Assembly: GCA_026991225.1 (NCBI GenBank)
Contig: JALXCB010000181.1
Location: forward strand, 1 to 34,537
Source of the DNA: Anaerolineae bacterium
GTDB lineage: Bacteria; Chloroflexota; Anaerolineae; J102
Reading direction: 5' to 3'
Length of the DNA: 34,537 nucleotides
A program made the translations under genes and the position numbers. Below the pieces are notes generated by a model. That model was not told the DNA's origin. It ran no database searches and was given only the letters and a program-made list of their open reading frames with translations. Of the stretch, positions 24,953-33,411 are shown piece after piece; the stretch's first letter is position 1, and every line of letters starts with the position of its first letter.

Positions 24953-25947
24953 ATCGTGATCTCCCGTCCCACCAGCAGGTCTTGATATCGTTGCCCGAAC
25001 GCGGTGCGGAACGCGGCCAGACTCCAGTCGCAACTGTCGTGGGGAGAGAGGGCCACGATCTTGGGATCGCGGCGATAGAGGAAGGCGATGGCCCGATGCA
25101 CGTCCGCTTTGGTGATGCGCTGCCAGGGCCACAGGCCCGTGCCGAAGATCTGTTGGGCCGGGATGCCATGTCGGACGGAGCGGGAGCCAGTGACCGGGTA
25201 GTGCAATCCGCCGATGACGCCATATAAGGGCTCGTCGAACAGCATCTCCTTGCGTGCGATGATCTTTTGGATGGTGGGATGGCCGCAGCCGATGATCAGG
25301 ACGACGCCTTTGCCCTCCACGTGGATGGCCAGGGATTGTTCGGGCGTCCAGCCCAGGAAGAAGAGCTGGCGGGGGATGGGTCCCATGCTGACGATGCCGG
25401 GGGCCAGCACCGTGGGCTCTTCGATGACGATGGGCGTGGCCGCGGGGTTAACCAGGGGCGTGGGCAGGTAGGCGGGCATCTGGTGCAGGTCCACATACCC
25501 GGCCGAGGGGGCGAACAGCCCCTCCCGCGCATTCTCCATGCCGCCGATGTGATCGAGATGGGCGTGGGAGATGAAGATCATGTCGATCTCATTAAAGTTC
25601 ACGCCTAGACGCTCCATGTTGCGCAGCAGGGGCGAGGGATGCTCCTGGTTTTTGTTCAGGCCCAGGTCGAAGAGGATGGTCGTGTCATCCGCCCGGATGA
25701 GGTAGGACACGCCCGACTCGCCCTCTAGCACGTCGGGATCGACACTGTACCAGTCGATGAGGGGCAGGATGGTGAGGTTTTTGACCGCGCCCACGTCGCC
25801 CATCTTGGGGAAGCGGCTGGCCTCCCACACGGCCTCGGCCCGCTTGCGGCCCTGCACGAAGCGGGCGGACAGCGCGAGGGGTGGGATGGCTGCGGTGAGC
25901 AGGGCAAGTTCGGCTGCACGTCTCACCTGCGATTGTGCGCTTTTCAT
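24949..25947 (-). CDS. Metallo-beta-lactamase-fold hydrolase, AF1076/dihydropterin-synthase-like
   Basis: 332 aa from ATG 25947, with AGGAAGGG as SD. The metal motif is [10 protein letters not shown] (127-136) instead of HxHxDH with Gly, and a later IGCGHP and SPHDSCDW supply further ligands. The closest remembered relatives are the MBL proteins annotated as 7,8-dihydropterin-6-yl-methyl-4-aminobenzene phosphate synthases, but real activities in bacteria are mostly unknown. A weak N-terminal hydrophobic segment (about 11-28) could be a signal. It lies downstream of the AOR gene with a word-hairpin between (25972-26029), and overlaps rnhA. Confidence 0.85.
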   Translation of the reverse strand: MKSAQSQVRRAAELALLTAAIPPLALSARFVQGRKRAEAVWEASRFPKMGDVGAVKNLTILPLIDWYSVDPDVLEGESGVSYLIRADDTTILFDLGLNKNQEHPSPLLRNMERLGVNFNEIDMIFISHAHLDHIGGMENAREGLFAPSAGYVDLHQMPAYLPTPLVNPAATPIVIEEPTVLAPGIVSMGPIPRQLFFLGWTPEQSLAIHVEGKGVVLIIGCGHPTIQKIIARKEMLFDEPLYGVIGGLHYPVTGSRSVRHGIPAQQIFGTGLWPWQRITKADVHRAIAFLYRRDPKIVALSPHDSCDWSLAAFRTAFGQRYQDLLVGREITI

Positions 25948-25971
25948 GGAGTCCCTTCCTGGATGATGTGC

Positions 25972-26029
25972 GACGATAGACGATGGACGATAGACGACGA
26001 CCGCGGGCCGCCCATCGTCCATCGTCTCA
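25972..26029 (+). repeat. GACGATAGACGAT word-hairpin
   Basis: GACGATGGACGAT (25979-25991) and ATCGTCCATCGTC (26014-26026) form a perfect 13-bp stem with a GC-rich 22-nt loop. It lies 4 nt past the AOR stop codon on the minus strand and 24 nt upstream of the MBL start. Confidence 0.85.
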
Positions 26030-26033
26030 CTTC

Positions 26034-28229
26034 TCAGACTGCGTTCAACTCCGCCCGCTTGCGCTCCACCAGCTCAATGACTTCGGGGAAGTCGATATGG
26101 AGGCGCTTCAGGGTTTCGAGGGTGGGGATGCCGTGCTTATCCCAGCCGCGACGCTTGTACACGGCGTCGACCAATTGGTCATAGCGGTCTTCGCGGTACT
26201 TCCGCAGAATGCGCATCTTTTCTTCCGTGCTCAAGCCCTCGGGATCGACACCGATCTCCTCCCGAAGCTGCTTGTCATAGCGCTCCTGGCGGGATTCATA
26301 TTCCTCGACGGTGACCGGGCCCATGGCCCGATAGGGCACATAATCGTGCTCGCGCGTCCCGTAGCCGAATTTGAGGATGAAGACGCGCTGGAAGTTGTAC
26401 ACCCGCTCCGATTGCTCGATAAGGCCTTCGGGCGTGATGGGCACACCGGTGGTGCCTTCGAACAGCCAGGTGTAGTTCTCCACATGCTCCATCACCTTAG
26501 CGGGCTCGGGCGTGTTCTTGTTGTCCGGGGGTTCGATATCGTTCCAGGGCAGCTTGCACAGCCCATGCAGGCTGAACCAGGTGCGCCACATGGGGAAGTA
26601 GTGCAGGGCCTCGGCTTTGTCCTCGAAGGTGGGCAGGAGCTTCTCAACCATGTCCATGAAGATGAGCCAGGCTTCGTCGTGCTGCGGGCCTTTCAGGGTC
26701 ATGCCATAGCCGCCCTGCTGGGCCAACGATTCCTTGGTCACATATTCGGAGATCTCCAGGCCCTTACCCTGCATGCCGATGTCGTGCAGGAACTGGCGAT
26801 CCGCGCCCTTGGTCTCGGTAAAGTAGTCGATCATCCAGTGCACGCCATTGCCCACCACCTCGGCGCCGAAGCCCTCGCCCCGGGCCATCTGGTGCAGAAG
26901 CTCAGCCGCGTCCTTCCAGTTGCCCCAGGTCAGATCGAGACCGCCGGTGTCCTTCTCGTCGATGATGCCGTTCTCCCACAGCTCCATGACGAAGGCGATG
27001 GAGTTGGCCAGGGTGATGGTGTCGATGCCGTAGGTGTCGGCGTAGAAGTTGAGTTCGAGGACGCCGTAGGGGTCGAAGACGCCGATGTTGGCTCCCAGGC
27101 CCGCGGCGGTCTCGTATTCCGGGCCGTCCACAATGACGCTCTCGCCGGCATAAGGCCCGGTTTGCAGCTTGAAGTCATCCACGGCATGGGAACAGGAGAG
27201 CTGGCAGCCCGCCCAGCAGCCGTCGGGCATGCCCTGGGTGAAGAGGCTCTTCCAGACGGTGGAGTCGATCTTGTGGGATTCGGGATGGGAGCCGTATTTG
27301 AAGTTGTGCACCGGCAGGAGATCGAAGTGATCCATGATCTCCACCAGGTGCGCGGTGCCCACCTTGCGCATCTGGTTCTGCACATCGTCGTAGAGGGCGA
27401 TCTCCTTGTTGATGCGTTTGCCCGCTTTCTTGATCAGTTCGGGTTTGGCGGGATTGTTGCTCTTGCCCGATAGGCTGGTGTAGCGCACGACGATGGCCTT
27501 GATCTTCTTGTCGCGCAGGACGCGACCTACGCCTCCGCGGGCGCATTGCTTGATGCGAACATGCTTGCGGCGCATGTCATACCAGCTCAGGTTCAGGATG
27601 CCGTAGCGGATATGGTCTGCAGCCTCGCCCGCGGAGACCACGGACACGCCCATCTTGCCCCGTTCGCCTTTGGTGGGATCGGCGTACATTTCGGTCAGTT
27701 GTTCGGCTAAAATGTGTGAGTCCAGTTGCTCTAGAGGGGCCTCCTCGATGGTGATTTTGCCAGTGTCGCCGTCGATGAAAATGATGACGTCCTTCTTCGC
27801 CTTGCCCTGGATCTCCAGTGCATCGAATCCAGCAAATTTGAGATAAGGCCCGAAATAGCCGCCGCCATTACTGTCGATGATGGAATGAGTGAGGGGGGAG
27901 ATAGTGACAGCGGTGGTCTTGCCCAGGCCAGGGTAGGCGGTGGAGCCGCTGATGGGGCCGTTGGCCAGGATGAGTTCGTTGCGGGGGTCATCCCATTTCG
28001 TGCCTTCGTCGACCGCGTTCCACAACAGCCAAAGGGCGAACCCGCGCCCGCCGGTGAACACGTCCTTCATCTGTTGCGTCACCGGTTTTTCCTGAATTTC
28101 GTTGTCATCGAGATTGATATACAGGGTGCGATTGGCATAGCCATGCTGAACCGGGCGCAATTTATAATCATATTCCGCCAGCAGCTTGTGCGCTGCTTTG
28201 ATTTCTTCGAGAAGAGGGCTAATCGCCAT
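26034..28229 (-). CDS. Aldehyde:ferredoxin oxidoreductase-family tungsten/molybdenum enzyme
   Basis: 731 aa from ATG 28229, with GGAGG eight nt upstream. The AOR N-terminal domain (LYINLDD, TGGRGFALWLLW, NGPISGST, YFGPYLKFAGFDALEI, KKIKAIVVR) binds the pyranopterin cofactor. The Fe-S ligands appear as C338, C342, C346 (CWAGCQLSC) and C558 (HGLCKLPW). The first two Cys are spaced CxxxC, whereas the archaeal AOR has CxxC. Such enzymes interconvert aldehydes or carboxylates with ferredoxin or reduce activated aromatics (BamB type). No small Fe-S partner lies next to it. It has its own promoter (28271-28300). The neighbouring cyclic-nucleotide-binding protein may sense or modulate it. Family firm, substrate unknown. 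Confidence 0.92.
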   Translation of the reverse strand: MAISPLLEEIKAAHKLLAEYDYKLRPVQHGYANRTLYINLDDNEIQEKPVTQQMKDVFTGGRGFALWLLWNAVDEGTKWDDPRNELILANGPISGSTAYPGLGKTTAVTISPLTHSIIDSNGGGYFGPYLKFAGFDALEIQGKAKKDVIIFIDGDTGKITIEEAPLEQLDSHILAEQLTEMYADPTKGERGKMGVSVVSAGEAADHIRYGILNLSWYDMRRKHVRIKQCARGGVGRVLRDKKIKAIVVRYTSLSGKSNNPAKPELIKKAGKRINKEIALYDDVQNQMRKVGTAHLVEIMDHFDLLPVHNFKYGSHPESHKIDSTVWKSLFTQGMPDGCWAGCQLSCSHAVDDFKLQTGPYAGESVIVDGPEYETAAGLGANIGVFDPYGVLELNFYADTYGIDTITLANSIAFVMELWENGIIDEKDTGGLDLTWGNWKDAAELLHQMARGEGFGAEVVGNGVHWMIDYFTETKGADRQFLHDIGMQGKGLEISEYVTKESLAQQGGYGMTLKGPQHDEAWLIFMDMVEKLLPTFEDKAEALHYFPMWRTWFSLHGLCKLPWNDIEPPDNKNTPEPAKVMEHVENYTWLFEGTTGVPITPEGLIEQSERVYNFQRVFILKFGYGTREHDYVPYRAMGPVTVEEYESRQERYDKQLREEIGVDPEGLSTEEKMRILRKYREDRYDQLVDAVYKRRGWDKHGIPTLETLKRLHIDFPEVIELVERKRAELNAV

Positions 28230-28270
28230 TGACGTAACCTCCGTGAGTGTGAGATTGAATAGATTGTGGA

Positions 28271-28300
28271 ATTATCTCAGAAAGCGCGGCCCGTCGTCAA
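28271..28300 (-). promoter_or_regulatory. Promoter of the AOR gene
   Basis: On the minus strand TTGACG (28300-28295), an 18-nt spacer, then GATAAT (28276-28271). The leader would be about 35 nt and includes the GGAGG SD at 28242-28238. Separates AOR transcription from the upstream cNMP gene. Confidence 0.65.
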
Positions 28301-28333
28301 ACAGAGAATGGAAGCCAACGTCATGCGTCTGTT

Positions 28334-28807
28334 TCAATTCTCCGACGGCTTTGGAGGTCCGACCATCTCCAGAGTGCGCATGCGGTGATGCAGCGCGCCA
28401 ATGATATGGCGGTAGAAGGATCGGGCGATCTCGCAATCCTCATCGAAGAGCTTGCGCATCTTCTCCGAATCCATTACCAGCGCATTCACCTCGGTGATGG
28501 CCCGGGCCGTGCAGGTGTGCACGTTGGGTGGGAACAGAGCGGAGCAGCCGGTGACGTCGCCCGCGCCCAGGGGCTTGAGAGGCGACATGGCGCGGCCGCC
28601 CACGGTCAACTCCTCGGCCGCCTGCCCCTGGAGGATAATATAGACCTTTTCAGCGGGATCGCCCTGTTTGTGCAGCACAGCGCCGGGCAGGAAGGTCTCC
28701 TCCACGCAGATGTCATAGAATTTCCGAAGTTGATCCTCGCTCAACCGGCTGAAAACCGGATAGGCGGCCAATTGATTGATGTCTTTGATGTAGACGAACT
28801 TGCTCAT
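28334..28807 (-). CDS. Stand-alone cyclic nucleotide-binding-domain protein
   Basis: 157 aa from ATG 28807, chosen for the GGAGG SD seven nt upstream. It is a single Crp-type cNMP-binding domain: LSEDQLRKFYDIC, the PGAVLHKQGDPAEKVYIILQGQ strand pair, LKPLGAGDVTGCSALF and TARAITEVNALVMD. There is no DNA-binding helix-turn-helix after the domain; the C-terminus is a short helical region (ARSFYRHIIGALHHRMRTLEMV). The PRAAARTA phosphate-binding cassette of cAMP-responsive CRP is not clearly present, so the ligand is uncertain. Located between the AOR and radical SAM genes on the same strand, it may be a redox/energy-linked regulator of the AOR by direct binding. That is inference. Confidence 0.85.
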   Translation of the reverse strand: MSKFVYIKDINQLAAYPVFSRLSEDQLRKFYDICVEETFLPGAVLHKQGDPAEKVYIILQGQAAEELTVGGRAMSPLKPLGAGDVTGCSALFPPNVHTCTARAITEVNALVMDSEKMRKLFDEDCEIARSFYRHIIGALHHRMRTLEMVGPPKPSEN

Positions 28808-28867
28808 GATTGCCTCCATCTGTTTTTGAGGAGAGTGTGTCGGGGTGGATGACAACGTGACGCATGT

Positions 28868-29893
28868 TCAGCGTGTTCCGGGCTGAGTGCGCAAACTCTG
28901 TTCTGTTTCGGGATAATGGGCTGGGGCTGCGCTCCAGAAGCGGACGCCGTAGCGTTCGACGACCTGCGCCCGACCGCTTCGCTCAAGCTCACTTAGAGCC
29001 GCGTCCACCCGGCCGGGCGACCATCCTGCCAGAGCCCGGCGGATCTGGTCCTCGCGCATGGGGTGCCGGGTGATGATGGCGACAATGGCGTCCAGGGGAT
29101 TCTCGAAACCGCTGAGGTTGAAAATGCCCTCGCGAGGATGAACGACCTGGGCCACGTCGCCCAGGATGGCCATGGCCCGCAGCACCGCGTCCTCGTCCGC
29201 GGGTTGCACCCACACCTCCGCGGGCGGGCGGTCGGGCAGGAGAATGTGCACCTGGTCGGGACCGATGGCGCCTAACACCCGAGCGAGGTCGTGCAGCGCT
29301 TCCTCACTGTCGTTCATCCCCTTCACCAGCATGACCTCGATCCACAACCTGTTTTCGTACTCGGCCCGGAACGCGCGTAATCCCTCCACCAGCCGCTGGA
29401 AGGTGAGTTCGGGCCAGGGGCGGTTGATCTTGCGATAGAGGTCGGGCGTCCCCGCGTCCAACGTGGGCATGACCGCGTCGGTCGGGGCCAGCTCCTCCCG
29501 CACCTCGGGCAGATAGAGCAGGGATCCGTTGGTGATCACAGCCACGGGCTTATCGGTCAGCTTCTTCACTTCGCGGATCAACCAGCCGATGCCGCTGTGC
29601 AAAGTGGGCTCCCCCGACCCTACGAAGGTCACCCAATCGATTTCCTCGGGCCGATGCGTCGCCAGCACGGCCCGCAACTCCTCCAGCACCGCCTCCCGCG
29701 GGACATACTCCTTTCGCTCATGGATCAGCGGCTCACTCCGCCCCAACTGACAATACACGCAATTCCAGTTACAGGTCTTCAGGGGGATGGTATCGATGCC
29801 CAGGGACTGTCCCAGGCGTCGGGACGGCGCCGGGCCGAATACATACCGCCGGGCCAGTCTGGTGGTTTGGTGAATCGCGCGATGTTGGGTCAT
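28868..29893 (-). CDS. Radical SAM protein (COG0731-like) with C-terminal winged-helix region
   Basis: 341 aa from ATG 29893, preceded by a GAGG block; the in-frame GTG at 29920 is less likely. The cluster-binding motif is CNWNCVYC (C41, C45, C48), CxxxCxx[21 protein letters not shown] and [15 protein letters not shown] are the usual SAM-binding strands. The last ~75 residues ([32 protein letters not shown]) look like a winged helix. Homologues are annotated as uncharacterised Fe-S oxidoreductases related to wybutosine-type enzymes; the reaction is unknown. It lies about 60 nt upstream of the cNMP gene on the same strand and may be co-transcribed. Confidence 0.88.
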   Translation of the reverse strand: MTQHRAIHQTTRLARRYVFGPAPSRRLGQSLGIDTIPLKTCNWNCVYCQLGRSEPLIHERKEYVPREAVLEELRAVLATHRPEEIDWVTFVGSGEPTLHSGIGWLIREVKKLTDKPVAVITNGSLLYLPEVREELAPTDAVMPTLDAGTPDLYRKINRPWPELTFQRLVEGLRAFRAEYENRLWIEVMLVKGMNDSEEALHDLARVLGAIGPDQVHILLPDRPPAEVWVQPADEDAVLRAMAILGDVAQVVHPREGIFNLSGFENPLDAIVAIITRHPMREDQIRRALAGWSPGRVDAALSELERSGRAQVVERYGVRFWSAAPAHYPETEQSLRTQPGTR

Positions 29894-30015
29894 AAGAGAG
29901 CGCCTCACTGGGGAGCGCACAAATGATTATGCAACGATTCCGAATGGCTCCTCCTTGAACCTGCCCCTATTTTACCCCATTTCCCCGCTTTTGTCATCTC
30001 AAATGTCGTTACAGG

Positions 30016-30236
30016 GTGCGTCCCGGAAATTTTGGCGTCATCTAGCCGACTGAAGTCGGACTCTTCAGGCCTGCGGCCAGTGGACGGCCTCCGCCGTCCA
30101 CGATAATGCCCACAAATGGTCGCCGAAGGGCGACCTCTGGCGCGAAGCGCCTAATGAGCCTGAGTTTACTCGGCAAGTGTCTGCCAATAATTTGGGACGC
30201 ACCCGTCGTCACAGGGTGCGTCCCGGAAGTTTTGGC
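30016..30236 (-). repeat. Hairpin-string element R3, copy 2, bounded by GGGTGCGTCCC inverted repeats
   Basis: Left end GGGTGCGTCCC (30016-30026) and right end GGGACGCACCC (about 30192-30202) enclose the same hairpin chain as 4395-4555, in reverse. GTCGTTACA precedes the left end and GTCGTCACA follows the right end, an 8/9 direct repeat that looks like a target duplication. A second left-type end (GGGTGCGTCCCGGAAGTTTTGG) starts at 30212. It lies in the 524-nt gene-free stretch 29894-30417. Confidence 0.75.
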
Positions 30237-30246
30237 GACGCAGGCG

Positions 30247-30310
30247 ACCTCCGGGAGATGGCGACAGAGTTTGGGGCAAAATGAAGCGTTTAGCGCCACC
30301 TTCCGGAGGT
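30247..30310 (+). other. Imperfect long hairpin, unknown role
   Basis: ACCTCCGG (30247-30254) pairs with CCGGAGGT (30303-30310), and TGGCG (30259-30263) pairs with CGCCA (30294-30298), leaving a symmetric 4 x 4 internal loop. It lies downstream of the subtilase gene and next to the R3 element. It has no T-run, so a simple terminator is unlikely. Confidence 0.4.
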
Positions 30311-30417
30311 TAGCCAAAAAATGGGAGATACTTGTCGTTATCGACACGATTGCGGTGCAGTCGGGCCGAATGCCGCTGGCGGGCCGGGTGCGTACGAAGT
30401 AGCTCCCAGTACGCGGG

Positions 30418-33024
30418 CTATTTCGTTGAAAGCAGTCGGGAGGCCTGCATGGCCTGGAGTTTGGAGAGTTCGGGCGTCAGGAGTTCGCTCATGGGTGCTC
30501 TCTCGCCGAGCAGCGGCGTTCGGTTGGCGCTGCGAGAGAAAATGATGAGGCGGTAGTAGTACGGCGTTCCAAAGCTGTCCCCGCCGTTGTAGGGGCGTGG
30601 ATACCAGCCATATTCTTTGCCGTACTGGACATCGGACGGCAGGCCTGTGATGGTGACGCCGCCCACGTAACCCAGGTTTTCGGTGGTCCATCCCGTGCCG
30701 CCTCCTGGCTCGAACAGGATGAAGGCGTAGGTGTCCCGTGTATAGGAACGTTTCTGCCATTGGAAGGTGGCGGGCAAAGCGCGAGTGGCTCCTGAGGGCG
30801 GGGAGGTCAATTTCACGTCTGCGATATCGAAATCGCCGCCATGTTTGGTCTGGCCGCTGCGATAGGAGGTAATGTCGGGGCCGAACCAGACGTAGACGAA
30901 TCTGTCGTCGTCGCCGTTGGGGCCATACCGCACATAATAACGCTTGCCCGAGGGCAGAGTGGCGATATGCTTGAAGCTGTATCGTCCCTGGCTGTCGGTG
31001 TAGGTGGTGGCGACGGTGTCCTCGCTGTAGTTGTCATAAACTCGTAGGGCGAGTTTGATGCCCGGCGCTTTCTGGTTGTTGTAGGTGACCCATCCGTAGA
31101 TCTCGGCGGAGGCTCCGGGGGTGGCGGTGGGTGTAGGCGTGGGCTGGCGGGTTGGGGTGCGAGTCGGGGTGGGCGTGGGCTCCGGCCAGACCCTCAGGGC
31201 GATGGGCAGCCACACGCGCTTGTTGCTGGGCGGAGGCGGGGTGGTCTGGCATGGATGGAACTGGGAGGGCGAGTAATTCGCCTGATTGGTGATCAGCACC
31301 GCGTCCAGACGGGAGCCCCCTTCTCGGGATTTGAATCGAATCGTATGCCGTCCGGCCGAAAGATAAACGGCGTCTTCATACTCTTCCGGGGGAGGGGCTT
31401 CCTGCCAGCGCCAGACCCAGTTTTCGTTTTCATCTGGCATGATTTCGAAGTGGAAGTCTTCGCCATCGTCGATGCGGACGAAGAAGGAGTTGTTGTGCCA
31501 GCTCAGACCCATGGCCCGCGCCCAGATGTAATAATTGCCGGCATCGGGCAGGGTGAAATTGAGGCTGGCGCTGCCATTCGACCAATCATCGGTGACATAA
31601 ATATACTGGCATCCTGATACATTTTCGTCGGTTCTGACGCCGATGGGCTGGTTCAATGCGCCGTCTTCAGCTTCCCCCCACCATGTATACGGGGTCGGCG
31701 TGGGCGTTGTGTGTTGCTTCAGGTAGCGCAAGGCGTCTGCGACCTGGATGAGACCATATCCGTACATGGCATCCTTGCCCGGCGCTCCCAGGTCCATCGC
31801 TGTTTGTTCCAAAGCCCGCTGCACCTGCACGCGGTTCGCCTCGGGAACATAGGATCGGAGCAAGGCCGCGGCCGCAGCGACGTGAGGCGAAGCCATCGAA
31901 GTTCCCTGGAGGAAGTAATAGCCCCACTCTCCGTACTCGTCGAAAGTCTCCTGAAGCACGCCATCGGCATAGGTGTCGCCATTGGCGTCCTGGTTCAGAT
32001 CGCCGCCTGGCGCGCTGACGCTGAGAGCGCTGCCATGGTCGGAATAGGGCGCAAGTCTGCGATTGTAATCCACCGCGGCCACGGCGATGACGTCGGGATG
32101 GTTGGCGGGGTAACCGGGCGTGGACCTGCCGGAGTTGCCCGCCGCGGCCACGATGACGATATCTTTTGACACGGCGTGGGCGATGGCGTCATCGACGAAA
32201 GCGTCGTGGCAGGAATCATACGGGGCGTTATAGCAATCCATGCCCAGGGACATGTTGATCACATCCGCGCCGTGGTCAGCGGCCCAGCGGATGCCTGTCC
32301 CAATCTGTGACATAGCGCCGGACCCGCTTTCATCCAGCACCCGCACGGGCATGATTTTCACGTCGGGAGCCAGGCCAGCCACGCCCGTGTTGTTGTGGGT
32401 GCACTGGCCGATGGTGCCAGCCACATGGGTGCCGTGATGGTTGCGATCCCGGGCCGCAGACTCGCCCGTTGTATCCGTGATGGCGTCGTATGGACTGACA
32501 AAGGTGCGACATTGCAGGTCCGAGCCGCGGGAGACGCCCGTGTCCACCACCGCAACGATCACGCCCGCGCCGCGGTTGATATCCCAGGCCGCGTCCGACT
32601 GCACCTGGGGCATGTGCCACTGATATTGGTAGTAGGGGTCGTTGGGATAGGCCTGGGCGCGGTCGGGAAGATCGGCCCGCACGGGCTTCGGTTCGTCCAG
32701 TTGCACCAGGTAGTCGGGCTCCACGATCAGGACGTCATCGCGCTGGGCGAGCGCGGTCATGGTCGTGGCCAGGCTTTTGCCTTCGGAGACGGGAATGACA
32801 TACCAGTCATCGAAGAGGTGGCGGGCGCCGGGCATGCGCGTCAGCTGTGAGTCCGCGCCCGGAACGAATTTGACCAGAACATGGTCGGAGACGTGAGGTC
32901 GTTGCAGAAGCGTCTCGAAGTCCGGAGTCGTGGGTTGAGCCTGGATGTGGGAAATCCCCACACCCGCCAGTACGATGACCAGCACCGCTAGAGTCATCAG
33001 AAAAAGCGTGAGATATCGTTTCAT
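30418..33024 (-). CDS. Secreted subtilisin-like serine protease (S8) with carbohydrate-binding-like modules
   Basis: 868 aa from ATG 33024 with a clear signal peptide (hydrophobic 5-22, cleavage near IQA-Q). A propeptide (about 35-115) precedes the S8 domain. The triad is D161 (VVDTG), H197 (HHGTHVAG) and S376 (GTSMASPH), with oxyanion Asn297 (AAGNSG). After it come a jelly-roll module like a carbohydrate-binding domain (about 445-580, WGEAEDGA...YYIWARAMG), an LPIALRVW motif, a TPTPT-rich linker, then a carboxypeptidase-regulatory-like domain (AEIYGWVTYNN) and a beta-rich tail. It is exported and probably degrades extracellular protein. The SD is weak and no strong promoter is seen. Intact and well conserved in its catalytic core. 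Confidence 0.95.
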   Translation of the reverse strand: MKRYLTLFLMTLAVLVIVLAGVGISHIQAQPTTPDFETLLQRPHVSDHVLVKFVPGADSQLTRMPGARHLFDDWYVIPVSEGKSLATTMTALAQRDDVLIVEPDYLVQLDEPKPVRADLPDRAQAYPNDPYYQYQWHMPQVQSDAAWDINRGAGVIVAVVDTGVSRGSDLQCRTFVSPYDAITDTTGESAARDRNHHGTHVAGTIGQCTHNNTGVAGLAPDVKIMPVRVLDESGSGAMSQIGTGIRWAADHGADVINMSLGMDCYNAPYDSCHDAFVDDAIAHAVSKDIVIVAAAGNSGRSTPGYPANHPDVIAVAAVDYNRRLAPYSDHGSALSVSAPGGDLNQDANGDTYADGVLQETFDEYGEWGYYFLQGTSMASPHVAAAAALLRSYVPEANRVQVQRALEQTAMDLGAPGKDAMYGYGLIQVADALRYLKQHTTPTPTPYTWWGEAEDGALNQPIGVRTDENVSGCQYIYVTDDWSNGSASLNFTLPDAGNYYIWARAMGLSWHNNSFFVRIDDGEDFHFEIMPDENENWVWRWQEAPPPEEYEDAVYLSAGRHTIRFKSREGGSRLDAVLITNQANYSPSQFHPCQTTPPPPSNKRVWLPIALRVWPEPTPTPTRTPTRQPTPTPTATPGASAEIYGWVTYNNQKAPGIKLALRVYDNYSEDTVATTYTDSQGRYSFKHIATLPSGKRYYVRYGPNGDDDRFVYVWFGPDITSYRSGQTKHGGDFDIADVKLTSPPSGATRALPATFQWQKRSYTRDTYAFILFEPGGGTGWTTENLGYVGGVTITGLPSDVQYGKEYGWYPRPYNGGDSFGTPYYYRLIIFSRSANRTPLLGERAPMSELLTPELSKLQAMQASRLLSTK

Positions 33025-33174
33025 GGTAAATTGTCCCGGCTTGGTGATAAGAATGTGGTTGTTCCTGACATGGTCGTAACCAGGGGTATGATAATGGATA
33101 AAAGGGAAAAAGGAAAGTGACTATACAGGTATCCAGCAAAATGCTCTGCACAAAGGCTTGAAGGGACGACGACA

Positions 33175-33262
33175 ATGCAGGTTTGCAAGTTTGCAGATTG
33201 CAAGTGGCAAGTCCTTCCGGCCTGCGAGGTTTTTCACCTGCCACTTGCTACCTGCCACCTGC
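33175..33262 (+). repeat. GCAAGTGGCA word-hairpin
   Basis: TTTGCAAGTTTGCAGATTGC words lead to GCAAGTGGCA (33200-33209), whose exact complement TGCCACTTGC is at 33239-33248, followed by CTACCTGCCACC words. Further CTTCGTGTCGTCGTGG words, like those at 10.6 kb, continue to about 33300. It fills most of the 387-nt gene-free stretch 33025-33411. Confidence 0.8.
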
Positions 33263-33356
33263 CACTTTTACTCTTCGCGCCTTCGTGTCGTCGTGGTTTT
33301 TGCCTTGCTATGAGAGGATGCGTGTATAGTTACAAAGGAAAATGTCCCAAAGAGGC

Positions 33357-33389
33357 AAAAAACCGGAGGGCGCAGGGCCGCTCCGGTTT
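33357..33389 (-). terminator. Intrinsic terminator of the dockerin-protein gene
   Basis: On the minus strand AAACCGGAG (33389-33381) and CTCCGGTTT (33368-33360) form a 9-bp stem, with the right arm running into six T (33362-33357). It is 22 nt after the stop codon at 33412. Confidence 0.85.
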
Positions 33390-33411
33390 GGGAATGATGA
33401 GGCGTGAGGAT

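Noticed and set aside
30106-30545. Short open frames in the gene-free stretch near 30.1-30.5 kb
   Set aside because: They are built of hairpin-repeat sequence or overlap the end of the subtilase gene, with no SD or domain.
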